Notes under the pieces: model-generated
Databases searched by the model: none
What the model saw: the letters and a program-made list of their open reading frames with translations, nothing else
Told to the model about the DNA's origin: nothing
Part shown: piece after piece, positions 24,098-36,600 of the stretch
How positions within the stretch are numbered: the stretch's first letter is position 1
Layout of the letters: each line of letters opens with the position of its first letter
Translations under genes and position numbers: made by a program
Assembly (NCBI GenBank): GCA_021029095.1
Contig: JAJOHG010000021.1
Coordinates: forward strand, 124,001-188,000
Source of the DNA: Phellopilus nigrolimitatus
Taxonomy: Eukaryota; Basidiomycota; Agaricomycetes; Hymenochaetales; Hymenochaetaceae
Length of the DNA: 64,000 nucleotides
Direction of reading: 5' to 3'

Positions 24098-24940
24098 TCA
24101 TTTCTGCGTTGTCGCAGGAACCTCGTCTGATTCCTCGACACTCGAAATCGGGGCAGGCACAGACTTCGCAGCGGTGCTGCCCTTCTCCGATAGTTGCTTC
24201 GGCGCGCTAAAGTCTTCGGCGCTGTTCTCCGCGTCAGGAGAAGTGTCGACAGACGCTTCCGCCTTCGAGTCCAATTGTGAAAGTTCGTCCGGCTTCTCGA
24301 GTTCACCCAGGGCGTCCTCAGCCGGACTGTCATCTTCCGGTCTCTCCAAGGAATCGCTCTCCTTTTCGGGGGATGCATCATCCTCAGATGGCTTAGCTTC
24401 GATCTTCGCTTCCTCGACAGGCTGCGTGCTTCCCTCTTCAGAAGGCTCTGCTGCTGCAGAAGCCTCTAACATATCCGTCGTCGGGCCATCGGCCACACGC
24501 GTCTCCGCCTTCTTTTCGCTTCCCTTCTCCTCAAGCTCGACTTCCTTAACGCCCTTCGTGACCTGGCGCACCTCCTCCGTCTCCTTCGCAGGCGGCGCCG
24601 GGGTGCCGGATGTCGAGGCCGACGATTCCTCGCGAAGGGGCGTGCTAGAGGCCTCCGCCTCGCTCTCCTCCGGGATCGCGACGGAGGCGACGGAAGCGAC
24701 AGATTGTCCGCGCGAGCGCTTCGTCACGGAGCCCGTCATCTCGTCGTCGTCGTCCTCGCTCATGCGTCGTTTTTTCCCCACCTGCGGTGCATTCGACGTC
24801 GCTAAGAGGAGATAAATAGAAGAGGTCAACTCTGAACAGTGTACTGCATAGACTCGGTGATGCTCACCGTCGTCGTTCCATTCGCGGTCGAGGCGCGTGG
24901 TGAATGAGCCAGATATTCTCCGGAGGAGCTTGAACATCAC
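24098..24940 (-). CDS. Acidic low-complexity protein, unknown
   Basis: Two exons, 24940-24868 and 24801-24098, with a 66-nt GTGAGC...TTAG intron, giving 258 aa in frame. Exon 1 encodes a basic, conserved-looking start (FKLLRRISGSFTTRLDREW). Exon 2 begins ATSNAPQVGKKRRMSEDDDD, contains a basic VTKRSRGQS patch that could be a nuclear localisation signal, and then becomes Glu/Ser/Ala-rich to the end. No enzymatic domain is visible and I do not recognise the family. The clean splice join supports a real gene. Confidence 0.7.
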   Translation of the reverse strand: MMFKLLRRISGSFTTRLDREWNDDGEHHRVYAVHCSELTSSIYLLLATSNAPQVGKKRRMSEDDDDEMTGSVTKRSRGQSVASVASVAIPEESEAEASSTPLREESSASTSGTPAPPAKETEEVRQVTKGVKEVELEEKGSEKKAETRVADGPTTDMLEASAAAEPSEEGSTQPVEEAKIEAKPSEDDASPEKESDSLERPEDDSPAEDALGELEKPDELSQLDSKAEASVDTSPDAENSAEDFSAPKQLSEKGSTAAKSVPAPISSVEESDEVPATTQK

Positions 24941-25781
24941 GCCTAAATGCTCGCTTCGAGCCCCAGATCAGTTTGGTTTATGTGCAGCTTCTGACCTTCA
25001 GCAAAATACGCGGGCAGTGCAGAGGAAGGCGGAGCGGAAGACGCGAGCACGACGCGGCGACTCGGGAGGTGGTTGCGTGAAGAGAAACGTGCACAACCGT
25101 CACTTGTCACGCACCGAGTAATCATTGACTTTGAACTCCGCCTTTCCTTATTCAGGGTGAAAACCTGATGTTTCGGCAGATAGACTCTTGGGGCATAGCC
25201 TTAGAGAAAGCCGTTATCATCCGCGTAGCAAACTACGTCGCGCCGTGGTGTTAACGACTCCTCATTGCCTTCGATACGTCCTTATTTTGAAGCCGAATAC
25301 TTTTCTGACCCACTTATATACAAGAAAGCTCACAAGTTGCTTATATTTTTGTGTAATAGTATATAATTAATAATATACGATGAACATAAAAATACATTGC
25401 AAAACGCGAGATAACTTGAAAACATAAGGGAGCCGTAATCCACAAGAACAAAATAGTGCCTTTCACAATAGATTCAAAATCCGACCAAGCGACACCGTCC
25501 TACGCGTTCCAGTCGAAGCTGAGACAGCAAACAAGAAGAACTTGTATATCTCTCCACAGGTTTTTTCGTCTTCGTGCTTCTGCGTAACATAGACCGGTCT
25601 ACAGTTTCGTCCTCAACAGCTAGCGTGGGTTCCGGTTGAGGAAAATGGGGCATTATCTCCTCCCCCTTCCGAGAAAATACGACGGACGATCGAGACTACT
25701 GACCAGACTTAGCTACTTTGGTTGGAACCGCAGGCGGAAGCATGCTCCGTTTCCCTTTCGCAGACGTTTTCCTCACACGAA
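24941..25781. other. Intergenic
   Basis: AT-rich stretch with no supportable coding region. It lies between the start of the acidic-protein gene (-) and the end of the small unknown gene (-). Confidence 0.4.
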
Positions 25782-26270
25782 TCATGTCTTTTGCTTTTGG
25801 AACGGGAAGACGGCACGAACTGCCTTCTCCATTGCCATAGCTTCCCAGCGTGTGATTGTTTGTTGCCTGTCGTCGGCCGTCGCCTTTCCTTGCTTTCTTG
25901 GTGGCTCGTTCTGGCTCGTAATCGAATCGTCATCCTGCTCTGCAAATTATGCAAGGCATCTGTCTTAAAGAATGCAGCACCCGTGAAAATGGCGTTGAGA
26001 TGAACAGGCGCACAAGCTTACCTCCGGCCCTGTTCCCGCTACAAACAGATAGGCAGATCTTCGTAAGCAGTCTCGCGATGAAGATGCACGTTTCGGCTGG
26101 AGTTTCACTTTTCTTTATCCTTCCCGTCATGTTTGCTTTGAATTTTGACCATTCACGAGTCTCCCGCAATCCATCGGTAGAACGAAAATAGTGCGTTTCA
26201 AAATCTTCGACGATACCGGCATCCGTTTTACTGTGGACGAGGATTCTGAAATGAGTTAGAAGAATAAGTG
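25782..26270 (-). CDS. Hypothetical protein, divergent from JIP5
   Basis: Unrecognised gene. An intron 26021-25940 (GTAAGC...TTTGCAG, 82 nt) joins SVCSGNRAG to EQDDDSITSQNEPPRKQGKA in frame, and the protein ends AMAMEKAVRAVFPFQKQKT at a TGA at 25782-25784. Upstream coding looks real back through VEDFETHYFRSTDGLRETRE, but the start is unclear. The first ATG in frame is at 26130 (MTGRIKKSE); a further 5' exon ending near a TTTCAG at ~26273 is possible. It is polar with no known domain. Its 5' end is close to the JIP5 start, so the two may share a divergent promoter. Confidence 0.5.
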
Positions 26271-26424
26271 AAAAGCAAGACGGAAACGTTCGTTGCAGAA
26301 ATGAATAAAGCGGACAGAGTCGCGTCGAAAGTTCAAGCCACAGGCGCGACACGCGTTAGGCTGTGATTACGTGATACGCAGCAGCCGAGGAGCGTTTTGC
26401 CAATTACTTACTCTCTTCAAGAAA

Positions 26425-27971
26425 ATGCCAGAAATCAAAACCGGCGCACAAGTATTTGACATTGCCTTCCACCCGTCTGAGCCAGTCGTGTTCACTGGGC
26501 TGCTGACCGGCGGTATCAAGGCATTTCGGTACGACGAGCAGGGAAACTCGCAGGAAGGGTTTTCTGTCAGGCCCTCAAAACGATCATGCAGAGGACTTGC
26601 AACGAATGAAGACGGGTCGCAGTTGTTTGCGGTTGGGAAAGGAAAGGCTTTACAGTGAGTACCGAAACTTCTAGGCTCCAGGATCGTTCTGAAAAAAATC
26701 GGCTTTACAAGTACGTTGGATGCAGCGACTGGAAAACTGATAGACTCGCGACTGGGTGTTCACCAGTGAGTGGTATACCAAGCTAGCATAGTGCGTCGAG
26801 TCTTGACTATCATAGCCTTTGCAAGAGCTCCGATCAACAGAATAAAAAGGCTCAAGCCGCATCTGTTGTGTACCGGCGACGATGACGGAGTCGTGAAGGT
26901 CAGACTCATCGCGTCCTTCTCTTTTTGAAAGTCTCACAAATTACTCTGCGTCACAGCTATGGGATCCACGAAAGCCAGAGGCGCTTAAATCTTATAGCCA
27001 CCATTTTGATTTCATCTCTGATTTCATGTGGATAGATGGCAAAAGGCAGCTCGTTGTGACTAGGTGGGCAAACTTCGATATTCACATTTCCGGTCTGCTA
27101 AAGGTGTAATTTACTGTAGCGGAGATGGCACGCTGTCTGTGATAGATGTTCGCTCGAACAAGCCTACGCCCTTCGCACACTCCGAGGACCAGGAAGACGA
27201 ACTGCTTTCCATCGTCCCGATTCGTGGCGGCGAGAAGACTGTTGTCGGCACACAGACAGGCATACTATCTATCTTCAACCGTACGAGCGGATGGGGTGAC
27301 TGCGTCGACCGGGTTCCGGGGTTCGTTCTTTCTTTACGTCTCAGGGACAGTACCTCATTCCTTTTCTTCCTCTGAACACCAGTCACCCGCACTCAATTGA
27401 TGCGCTCTGCGCGCTACCTGCGTCATATCCCTCATCGCATTCGACAATCCTTACAGGTTCATCAGATGGGCTACTCCGCGCCGTGCAACTCTTTCCGACG
27501 AAATTGCTCGGTGTCGTTGCAGACCACGGCGCTTTCCCGATCGAGCGTATCGCAGTCGACATGGGCGGCACGGGCCGCTGGGTTGGAAGCATCGGCCACG
27601 ACGAAGTTTTGCGGCTCACGGACCTGCGCGAGGTCTTTGAGGACGAAAATAAGGACAGGGATGCCGACGAGGCAGTTGAGGGCGATATGGAGCCAAGAAA
27701 CGACGACCCATCGGGCTTGGGCGTCGATGAGGGGTCGGAAGATAGACAGGGAGAAAACGCGCGCGACGATGACAGCGAGACTGAGGAGCGGCATAAGACA
27801 GAAGGTGGAAAGGATTCGGACGAGGATGGCAGTTCGGACGAGGAGCCGCAAGCGGGGAAGAGGCGGCGGAAAGGCAAGACCGAGGACCCATTGGCAACGG
27901 ACAAGAAAAAGAAGAGGAAGATAAGGAAAGACGAAGTCGTTGCCGATCCGTCTTTTTTCGCTGAGCTCTAG
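26425..27971 (+). CDS. JIP5: WD-repeat protein JIP5 (WDR55 homologue)
   Basis: Nucleolar WD40 protein implicated in 60S ribosome biogenesis. Six exons: 26425-26654, 26712-26765, 26826-26898, 26957-27063, 27120-27320, 27383-27971, giving 417 aa with no frame errors. The N terminus MPEIKTGAQVFDIAFHPSEP and VFTGLLTGGIKAFRYDEQG are typical of this family. WD blades follow in LCTGDDDGVVKLWDPRKPEA, GDGTLSVIDVRSNKPTPFAH and STILTGSSDGLLRAVQLFP. The C-terminal third is acidic and then Lys-rich (GKRRRKGK, DKKKKRKIRKDE), as in JIP5. The start at 26425 is preferred over an in-frame extension to 26371 because homologues begin at MPEIK-like sequence. It is convergent with IRE1. Confidence 0.93.
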
Positions 27972-28311
27972 CATCCTTTTCTGTGTGTTTTAGGTTTGCA
28001 ACTATTCTAAGCAAAAGCGGCAGGCAGTTGAGCCATGTGTTTTTTTCTTCTACATTATGTATAATACTTCAAGCGCAGTATACGGATGTCACAAGATATA
28101 TGGAAGGCCTGACGATCGAGTCATCCAGCCAGACAACGAAACAGAACATTATCATTCGCGCTGTATCTCCAAAATAATGCAAGTGGGATATAAATGAAAT
28201 AACGAATTATACAAGTACATGACCAGGTCCACGACAGCAAAGCTTATGCTAATAAGGAAAAACAAACAAAGTATAACATATATCCGACACGAGGAGAGTC
28301 AAAGAAAAGGA
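27972..28311. other. Convergent 3' space, JIP5 / IRE1
   Basis: About 340 bp of AT-rich sequence between two stop codons on opposite strands. It probably holds both 3' UTRs and polyadenylation regions; nothing else is visible. Confidence 0.5.
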
Positions 28312-31300
28312 CTAATCAGTCAACTCGAAATACGATTTGAACATCGATTCGTAACGCAAGTTGGTCCGAGATATTACAGAGTGGACATGCATGAAGAGAT
28401 GCGGAAAGCGCCGTGTGAAGTATGCGAGGAAGCCCTCTGGGAGGGGCCCTAGATGTCGCTTGACATTCTCTGGTAAGTCCTGATAGTGGTGTTTCTATAT
28501 GCTACGCCGTCAGCAGGCGTTGCGGTATAATGGGAAGAAAACGCACTTTGTTTCGTAGAGCACGCATCAGGTCCTGTACGGACTTTCCGTCGTACTTCCT
28601 GAATTTGCCTAGATTTTCGAGGAACGTCCTGTCCAGCCGCGACTGCCAATCGTTTCCGACGACGTTCGATGCTCCTCTTTCGAGCTCGATAAGGTCCGCC
28701 TCGCGAGGGTCCCTGCACATGATCTCGAATCGGTCTGACGCATCTTGCAGGAAGGCTAAACGCCGAGCAGGGTTCCAAAAGAACGGGTGAGTAAGACAGG
28801 TTGAGGTATCAGGCCTGAATATAGTTAATAAAACATTTCAGTATTTGTTGTACGGTCTATGAAGAAAGTCTTTGCACCTTTTCGAAGCCTCGGTGTTCAG
28901 CATGCCTGTGATCAGGTCGATTGCCTCGAGACCCTCCTCCCCAAAAGACTCGAGGGCGCTCAGAGACTTCGCGTCCTTGAGTATATTTACTTCTCGCTCG
29001 TACCGGTCACCGAACGGATGGCCGCTATTGGTAAGGATATAGTAGAACAGACAACCGAGCGCGAAGATGTCCACAGACTTCGTCAGCCGCGTCGGCTTCG
29101 CACTAGGCGGCGAACCGTTCGTTGCAGTGCCCACGCTGCCACGAGAGGAGTGCGTCGAATCGTCCCCGGGCGGCTCGTCGATTTTCACCTCACCGCGCAA
29201 GATTTCCGGTGAGCGCCAGCCAGCCGTACCTGCGGCCATCGCGCCATACGCAGTCGGAAGAAAGCTTGTCTGGTCGACCTCGAGCCGTTTGCATAGCCCG
29301 AAGTCTGAGATAAGCATGCGGTGTCCCGCCGCCGCACCAGCACCGCGTTTCGCAGCGGAGACGAGGATGTTCTGCGGTTTGATGTCGCGATGGATGATCT
29401 TGAGCGCGTGTAAGTGGCGCAGACCCGCAGTGATTTGCAGCAGTGCGCGCTTTGGGTCGAATGCGTTGGAGATCTCGCGATGCACGTCCGGGCGCTCGAC
29501 AACGTCCGCGAGTGACGCTGGGCAAAGCTCGAGAGCGATGTACAGGAAGTTCGCTTGAGCTTCTTGGTAATAATAGCGAATGACATTCGGATGGTCGTCA
29601 GATTCCTGCAGTATGTTCACTTCGCGCGAAGCGAGAGTGACAAAGTCTTGAAGTAAGCGCTTGACGGCGACAGCTCTGCCTTGCAGCGAGCCTCGGAAAA
29701 CTACAGTACCATGAGAGCCATACCCTATCGAAAATGTTATTAGACAGTACTGATGGAACATTGACTAAGGACGTACCAAGAATCTCGTCAGATACCACTA
29801 GCTGCTGCGTTGGTGGAAGAACGCTTGTCGACGCCGAGAACATTACGCCAGGCACAGGTGCTGGCATTGGCGACTCATTTTCTCCTTCCTTCATCTCGTT
29901 GCCATCTTCCGCAGCTCCTTTCACCTCGGCAGCAAGTTCATCGTTATTCACGTTAGCATTCCCTCTGTTTTTCTTTCCCCGTTTTCTCCGCCTCGTGCCC
30001 TTTTTCTTTCCCGGTGCGGCCAGGTTGTCGCCTTCGCGATCACTATCCTCATCTCCCTCAGCGTCCTCAAGTGCATCTGTGCCAGATGGCTTGTCTGAAG
30101 AACGGCCGTTTTCTGCTACATCTAAACGCAGAGTCTTGGGTGTAAGAGGAACAGCTATGGTATCTGGATGTGCGTCCGAGGTTAATGGGAGACGTGCGTC
30201 CCCAGCGACGACGGCATCCGGTGTCGGATCAGGCCCAGCGGCAACCACATCATGGACTGCGTGGACGTTGCCATGATCATTTGGAGAATTTGATTCGTCA
30301 ACAGTAGACACGTTCGGCGGGTTAGCGGGCGCTGCACTACGATGCGCGAGACCGGATTCAGTAACACCCTCCATCGAATGCTCCTTTCCGAGTCTAATCT
30401 TCCGAGTCAGATACCATAGTCCAACGAGGAATATTGCGAGCGCCATCGCTCCCCCGCTGAGCGTCTGCACTTGCCGTCCAATCTCGCTTCCCGCGCCCAG
30501 CTGGCCCGTGCGTCCGCCCGAAGACCGGTCTCGACTGAAGTTCCCGTCTCCGACGGCGGCGCCAGCGCTAAACTCCAGCTTCGACTCGGGCTTGTCTTCT
30601 TGGCTTTGCTGGTCTTGCGAATGCACGTCCTCAGGTGCCAGACGGCCTGGCAGGAGCCTACTTAGGCGGCTCTGGCCCGCTGCGGCAACCGGCCGCTTCC
30701 CAACGACACACCCGCGATCCCAGTTCCCACTTGAGCATCGCTCGTACTCTTTGCGTAGGCGCGTCACGCCGTCGACGTCGAGCGGAAGGTCCAGGAAGTC
30801 GGGCTCGGCATCGGGGTCACCGTCCTCTGAGCCCGGGATGTACCCAGGTGGCGCATCGATCGTAGGTACCCGCCGACCACGCCCTCGCCCGCCGGGCTTA
30901 TAGTTGTCCTGCGAGAACATAACGAGTGGGAAATGGTCGGGGCTCATGGCGAAGAGCGCGCCGTTATCTTCAATTAGCCCAACGTACGTCGCATCGATGT
31001 TTGGCAATCCTGACGAGCCACGTGAGCTGCTGCCAAACTCGAAATTCGGGATAAAGTCTTGCAGGCGCGGCTGGGGCTGCAAAAGAACCATAGGATGCTG
31101 ACGATTCGGGGACTGGAGAACATCAAAGACCGCGACACTGGCAGGAAATGAGAATAGGGAAATATATAGTAAAGATAGGGAGCGTACATGGGATTTTTAA
31201 ATGTGATTCCCCAAAGCGGTCGAGACTCGGACCATTCACTGGTTGAAGTCCGGAAAGACATGATCTCGCCATTCGGCATGGATTGAATGTATGTGTCGTC

Positions 31301-32199
31301 TGGGGTCCTTCTATACGTCCCTTGAATAGCATGATCTTGGTTGTTTGGGCCATATGTCGAAAAGGTGAGGTTCTGCACGGGAGGCTTGGGATCGAATGGG
31401 CTACGAGGACGAGTGTGGATGGAGACGTGGTAATCTATTTCTATAAGTCTCTTGTAGCCAACAGAGACATGAAAGTCGTACCTGTTCTGCCAATTAATAC
31501 TTCCGTAGACACCGGTTTGTTCTTCGAGGGTTTCGTCCCGTCCAGCTCGTCCAGGTCCAGATCTACCTTCGACTGCTCGTAGTCCAAATCGCCAAATGGA
31601 TCCCACGGGCATTCCGAGTTGACAGTACCCTTGAGCCGGCCCGTTTCCAACTCGATCAGCAATAAGGAGGTCTCTTTCTTCCCCACGAACACTCGGTGCT
31701 CGTCATCGCCTGAGAAACCGAAGGGCGACATGTCGACGAGCTGGGCCATCGAAAACGGTAGACGCTGCAAAGGCGCATCTGAGCTGGGGAGAACATATAT
31801 GTCCCCGGACTGAGGTTCGATGATATATAGCTCATTCGGTTCGCCGTCATCATTGTGGTCGACGTGCTGGGTGCGAACGAGCGGGCCGAGCGCAGCTGGA
31901 ACTGAGGACGACGTCGCTTCCATAGACCAAAGGACCTGCCCCGACGAGCGATTTAACGCACGAAACTTGCCGTCCACTGAGGCTAACAGACATATATCCA
32001 GCAGTTCCAGCTCATCCTCCGGCCCTCCATGCGGCGCCTGTACGGGAGGCAAAAAGCGGTACTGATCGACAGGTCCTGGTTCAAGGGAGAGCTTCCGCTC
32101 CTGAAGCCCTCCACGAAGCGCGATTTTTTCAGCCAGGCATGTCGATACGAGGAGAACGAAGGTCGAGAGAGCATTAGATAGACGGGAGAGCGGCGCCAT
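28312..32199 (-). CDS. IRE1: ER stress sensor kinase/endoribonuclease IRE1
   Basis: Transmembrane sensor of unfolded proteins in the ER; its cytosolic RNase splices the HAC1/XBP1-type mRNA. ATG at 32199 with a signal peptide (LSTFVLLVSTCLAEKIALRG); the luminal PQQ-like sensor domain includes LLDICLLASVDGKFRALNRS and HPMVLLQPQPRLQDF. A TM segment follows (GGAMALAIFLVGLWYLTRKI), then an acidic and Lys/Arg-rich linker. The kinase domain has YGSHGTVVFRG, VAVKRLLQD, IIHRDIKPQNILV and ISDFGLCKRL. The C-terminal KEN RNase domain has SVQDLMRALRNKKHHYQDLP and FTRRFPHLFMHVHSVI. The TAG stop is at 28312-28314. Six exons with canonical introns; ~1190 aa, all frames intact. Kinase and RNase signature residues appear conserved. 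Confidence 0.95.
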
Positions 32200-33630
32200 G
32201 AAGGCTCATCACTGCGTTTCGAGGATTCTCCACGACACGCTTCAAGGTCTGCTTCCCGACTGCGCCCGTAGTATTAGAACGGCCAAACCTCGCAACCTCA
32301 AACACGCGGCTTCCGGAAGAGTTTCGACGTAGGTTGTCAAGGCTTTATAGAGGATAGCAAGCTGGAGTTAAGAATCAAGTGGGAAGGACGAGGACAACAT
32401 TGAAGTGTTACTGTCTAGGTACAGTATAATTATAATCGTGGGATAGTACATGTACATATCGTACATGTATATGTACTAAACCATCAAGAGATTGTGGCTG
32501 AGCTCGGTTACCTGAAGTAAACGCTCTACACAGCCCTCGATCATCAGCAGATGCTACAGCGCAGAGCTAACGATGTTGAAATGCGAGTAGAACGGAAATG
32601 ACACATAAAAACCGGAAGGAAATACTTGAACACCCGTTGGTCACCAATGTGCATTTCCCTGGATTGTGATGGCTTACTTTCCTTAACCAGCGCTCGACCG
32701 GCCGTCCCATTACCCTCGTAAGTCAACTCAAACATCGTCCTGCCAATTCCAATAGATTAAGAAATTCTAAGCCTCACGCTTGAGTTTTCCCGCCCATGTG
32801 CCTCAGATCTGCAGGAGAGAAGTATACGTTTGTAGATTCGGAAGTCATGCGAACATTGTGAAGAACTAAGAGGTTAGTTAAGTTCCTCAGCATGCCCAGC
32901 AAACGATACCATCAATGGTCTTGAAAATGTAGCACATCGGAGCTTAGAGACAAACAAGCTCAATTCGTATAAACCTGCGACGTTGTTCAGTTACAAGGGA
33001 ACTAGCAAAATAAGAAAATAAGTGTACAAGTGCTCTGTTTTCCAGGGTGGCAAGATACATACTTTGCTCGTGCTCCGCTCAATTGAAACCACATTCGACC
33101 TGACCGCGGACTCCGCCGGTTCTTAAGATAGGATTTTTGGCTTCACAAATGGGTGCGCAATTCGTGTTATTGTCTTCAATAGTAAGAGGCAGTAAATATG
33201 CGTTGTGCTTCCACAACTTATTCATCTTCTGCAAAAGCTTTTAGAAAGCATAGGCGAGGTCAGTGCCTGTCCCTGTACACATATTAGCCATTCCGCCAGA
33301 AGCCTCGATGACTTCGACTATATCAGGAGAAGACGTGCACAGCAGGTTGATTCTATGATTTGCAGAAGCACCGAACACGAAATGGTGGGCGTTGGACATT
33401 TCGTCCTTGGTCCAACCTTTCTATCCTGGAAATGAGTCGAAGAATTTGTAAGAACTTAGGGCATTGGTAAAATGGCTTTAAAGCTGTAGAAAATACTCAC
33501 TCGACGAGCTCATGGGTGATTTACGCGAGTGACTCGGAATTAGAATAAGCGGCCCAGATTGGGAATCATCGTGATCGTGGGAAGGAAGTAGGGCGCGTCG
33601 CGTTCACGGTGGCTGAACGAGGAATACACA
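32200..33630. other. Divergent intergenic, IRE1 / SCC3
   Basis: About 1.4 kb between two divergently transcribed genes. No supportable coding region, repeat or RNA gene. It must contain both promoters, but I see no distinctive motif. Confidence 0.45.
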
Positions 33631-36600
33631 ATGTCTCTGACAGCAACCATGACCATGTCCGATGCAGAGCGCACGCCGGCGCCGCGTCGGTCGACGAGAG
33701 AGAAGAAGAAATCAGAATTATATGCCCTTGGTGCGTTTTTTAATTGATATAGGCGCGACATTGACCTTACACGCCCTTGCAGCATCGCCCTCCAAGAGGA
33801 AGCGCCCTGACGATGCCGATGACCAGCAAGCACTGAGCGATGTTGAGATGTTACCACGCGACGACTCTGACGAAGAAGATGACTATGTCGCGCCGCGCAA
33901 GCCTAAGGCGGCGGCAAAGGGCAAGACGAAGGCTCGCGGTCCGCCCGCACCTAAAAAACCTCGTGCGACGAAAGCATCTGCGGCTACAGGGAAAACGCCG
34001 ACGCGTAGAGGGCGCAAGGCAGCAGGTGCTGCAGCGAAGGATACAGCTAAGGTACCAGCAGAGGCAAAAATAGCGGAAGATAACACGTTATTTAGTGCGT
34101 GTTGGATGGACATTAGCGTTCTGGGTTGAACTGACAACTGTTACAGACTCGATAATGAATCCTGTAGCAGCACTTCAATCCACCGTCGAAGACCTTCTCG
34201 AGTCTTTCCAGCAGTCCGCGGAGCCGGCGCTGGCAGATCTCATCAATTGCGTCCTCCGCGCGTGTGGTTCGAACGACACCGTGGACGCCGACAGAGCCGT
34301 TGACTATGACGGCATTCTGGATGCCCTTGACGATTTCACCGAAGTGCTAAAGGAGGTGAGCTGTCCTGCGGCTCGACGTGACTCATTAACGCTAATTTTG
34401 AATTCAGGACGAAGCACCAACATACCCTCTTACCTCCAAACACCCTATGTTCAAGAAATTCCGCAAATCGCTATCTGAGTTCTTAACTCGGCTCGTCCAA
34501 TCATCTGCAGAGCTGGGTGTGCTCTACTCGTCTGATCTACTCATGACTATCCAAGCATGGGTCGTCGCGATGTCGTCCTCGCAGCTTCGAAGCTTCCGAC
34601 ACACGGCGACGGTAATCGCGCTGGAGATTGAGACTGCGTTATGTGATGTCGCGGCGGCGGTCGAGAAGGAAGCGGAAGTGATCACTCGCCAGCGGGAGGG
34701 TGAGCGGAAGCGTAAGACGGGCAAGGGTGCGAGTACAGTCCGCGAAAAGGAGTTTGAAGCGAAGGCTGTGGAAGTTAAGGAAAGGCGGGCGAAGCTTGCA
34801 GAGTTTTTGAAGGAGTTCTTCGATGGTGTGTTTATTCACCGCTATCGTGATCTCGATCCAAACATCCGGGCGGAGTGCGTGCATGCTATGGGCAACTGGC
34901 TGAAGAAGTTCCCTGCACACTACCTCGATGGCCAGTACTTGCGCTACATTGGCTGGGTCCTGTCTGACGCAAATACGCACGTGCGACTTGAGGCCGTCAA
35001 GGCGCTCGTATCGTTATACGCGAAGGACGACTTCATCGTGTCGCTGCAGTCATTCACGGAGCGCTTCAAACCTCGGCTTGTCGAGATGGCGACGGGGGAC
35101 ACGGAGCTCGCGATCCGCGTGACTGTCGTGCAGGTGCTCGGCGCAATCGATGCGCATGGACTACTCGATGAAGAACAACGCGCTGCGCTCTGCCTACTAG
35201 TCTTCGACGCAGACGCGAAGGTGCGTCGTGCGGTGAGCAGCTTTGTTCAGGGCGTGTGGGAGGAGGCTGTCGAGCAGCGGCTCGTAGGGAAGAGGAACCC
35301 GTCCGAGACAGAAAAGGACCGTGCGGGTCTCAAGGCGCTCGCGCTGCTGCTCGTGCAATGGGGGCGTGCACTTGACCGCGCAAGCGCTGAAAGCGGAGAG
35401 GACCCTGATGGTGAAGGGAGCTCGCAGGGAGACGGGCCCAGCTCGAGTGGAAATAGAGAGATGAGCGCAGTGCTCTCGTCGCAGCAGAAAGGCCGTGTTG
35501 CGCTGGCGGTGGAAGCGCTTTGGGAGGAGGTCCCGGCGATCGGTGACTGGGAGGCGATGGTCGAGCTGCTTCTTCTTGACCATTCTGCGGGAATTGAGGC
35601 ATCGAACGGTGGAACTCCAGTTTCCGCACGACGGAAAAAGACGAAGAAGACTACGGAGGACATGCTCGTGGATGAAGCTTGGAGACTCGAGGAGGCCGAG
35701 GAAGCAATTCTGCTTGAAGTTCTTGTCACTGCACTGCGGAAATCCAAGGCAGAAGCCGCAGCAGGGAAGAAGGTGCTTCCTCCCTGATTCCTCATCTTAT
35801 TTGGACGTTCACTGAAAGCTGTTTCGATGTAGGGCGAGGATGATGCGGTATCATCTGAAATTACACGAGAGCTCATAAAGAGTCTCCCTAGTCTTATCGC
35901 AAAGCATCAAACCTGATGAAACTCGCATTGCCAACGTACTGCTAATCCCTGAACTCATGAACATGGACATGTACCTCGAAATGCGTGTGATCACCGTAAG
36001 CCATTTTCCATCATATAACCCGAGCATGGGACTTAACTTCTGCATGAAAGGCCTACGAGTCGCTCTGGGACGATGTCATCAAGCAGTTCCTCACTCACTC
36101 TTCATCAGCCGTCCTGGCCAACTCGATTGCTACAATCAGGCATCTCATGAACGCCACGAGTCTTTCAAACACTAATAGCACGAAGGTCCTCGAGCTTGAG
36201 GACGAGCTTGCCTCTTCTCTCAGAGACGCCGTCGGCGGACGTGATGAACTGGAAGTTGCGACCTTCAGTGACGACGAGGCGCATGCCCTCGGTGCCATTT
36301 GTGCGAGGCTATGTGCCCTTGCCGGAGCGCGAGACTTAACAGCGTGGATGGAGGAAGACGAAGGAGGAAAGCAGAGTAGCGCCTGGGATATCATATGCGC
36401 GCTCGCCGAAAGGGGCCGTTTAGGCTACAAAGAGGAGGAAGTGGTGAGTTATTCGGATGTTTTGGACATCTCGATAAGTTTGCTAATATTCTCCGGCAGA
36501 TGGTCGATCGAGCACTGCAGCTACTCACGCTCCACATCATCTGGAAAGCGAGGAATTTTATGCGTAGCCTGGGCTCTTCCACCGACGAAGAGCAATTGCA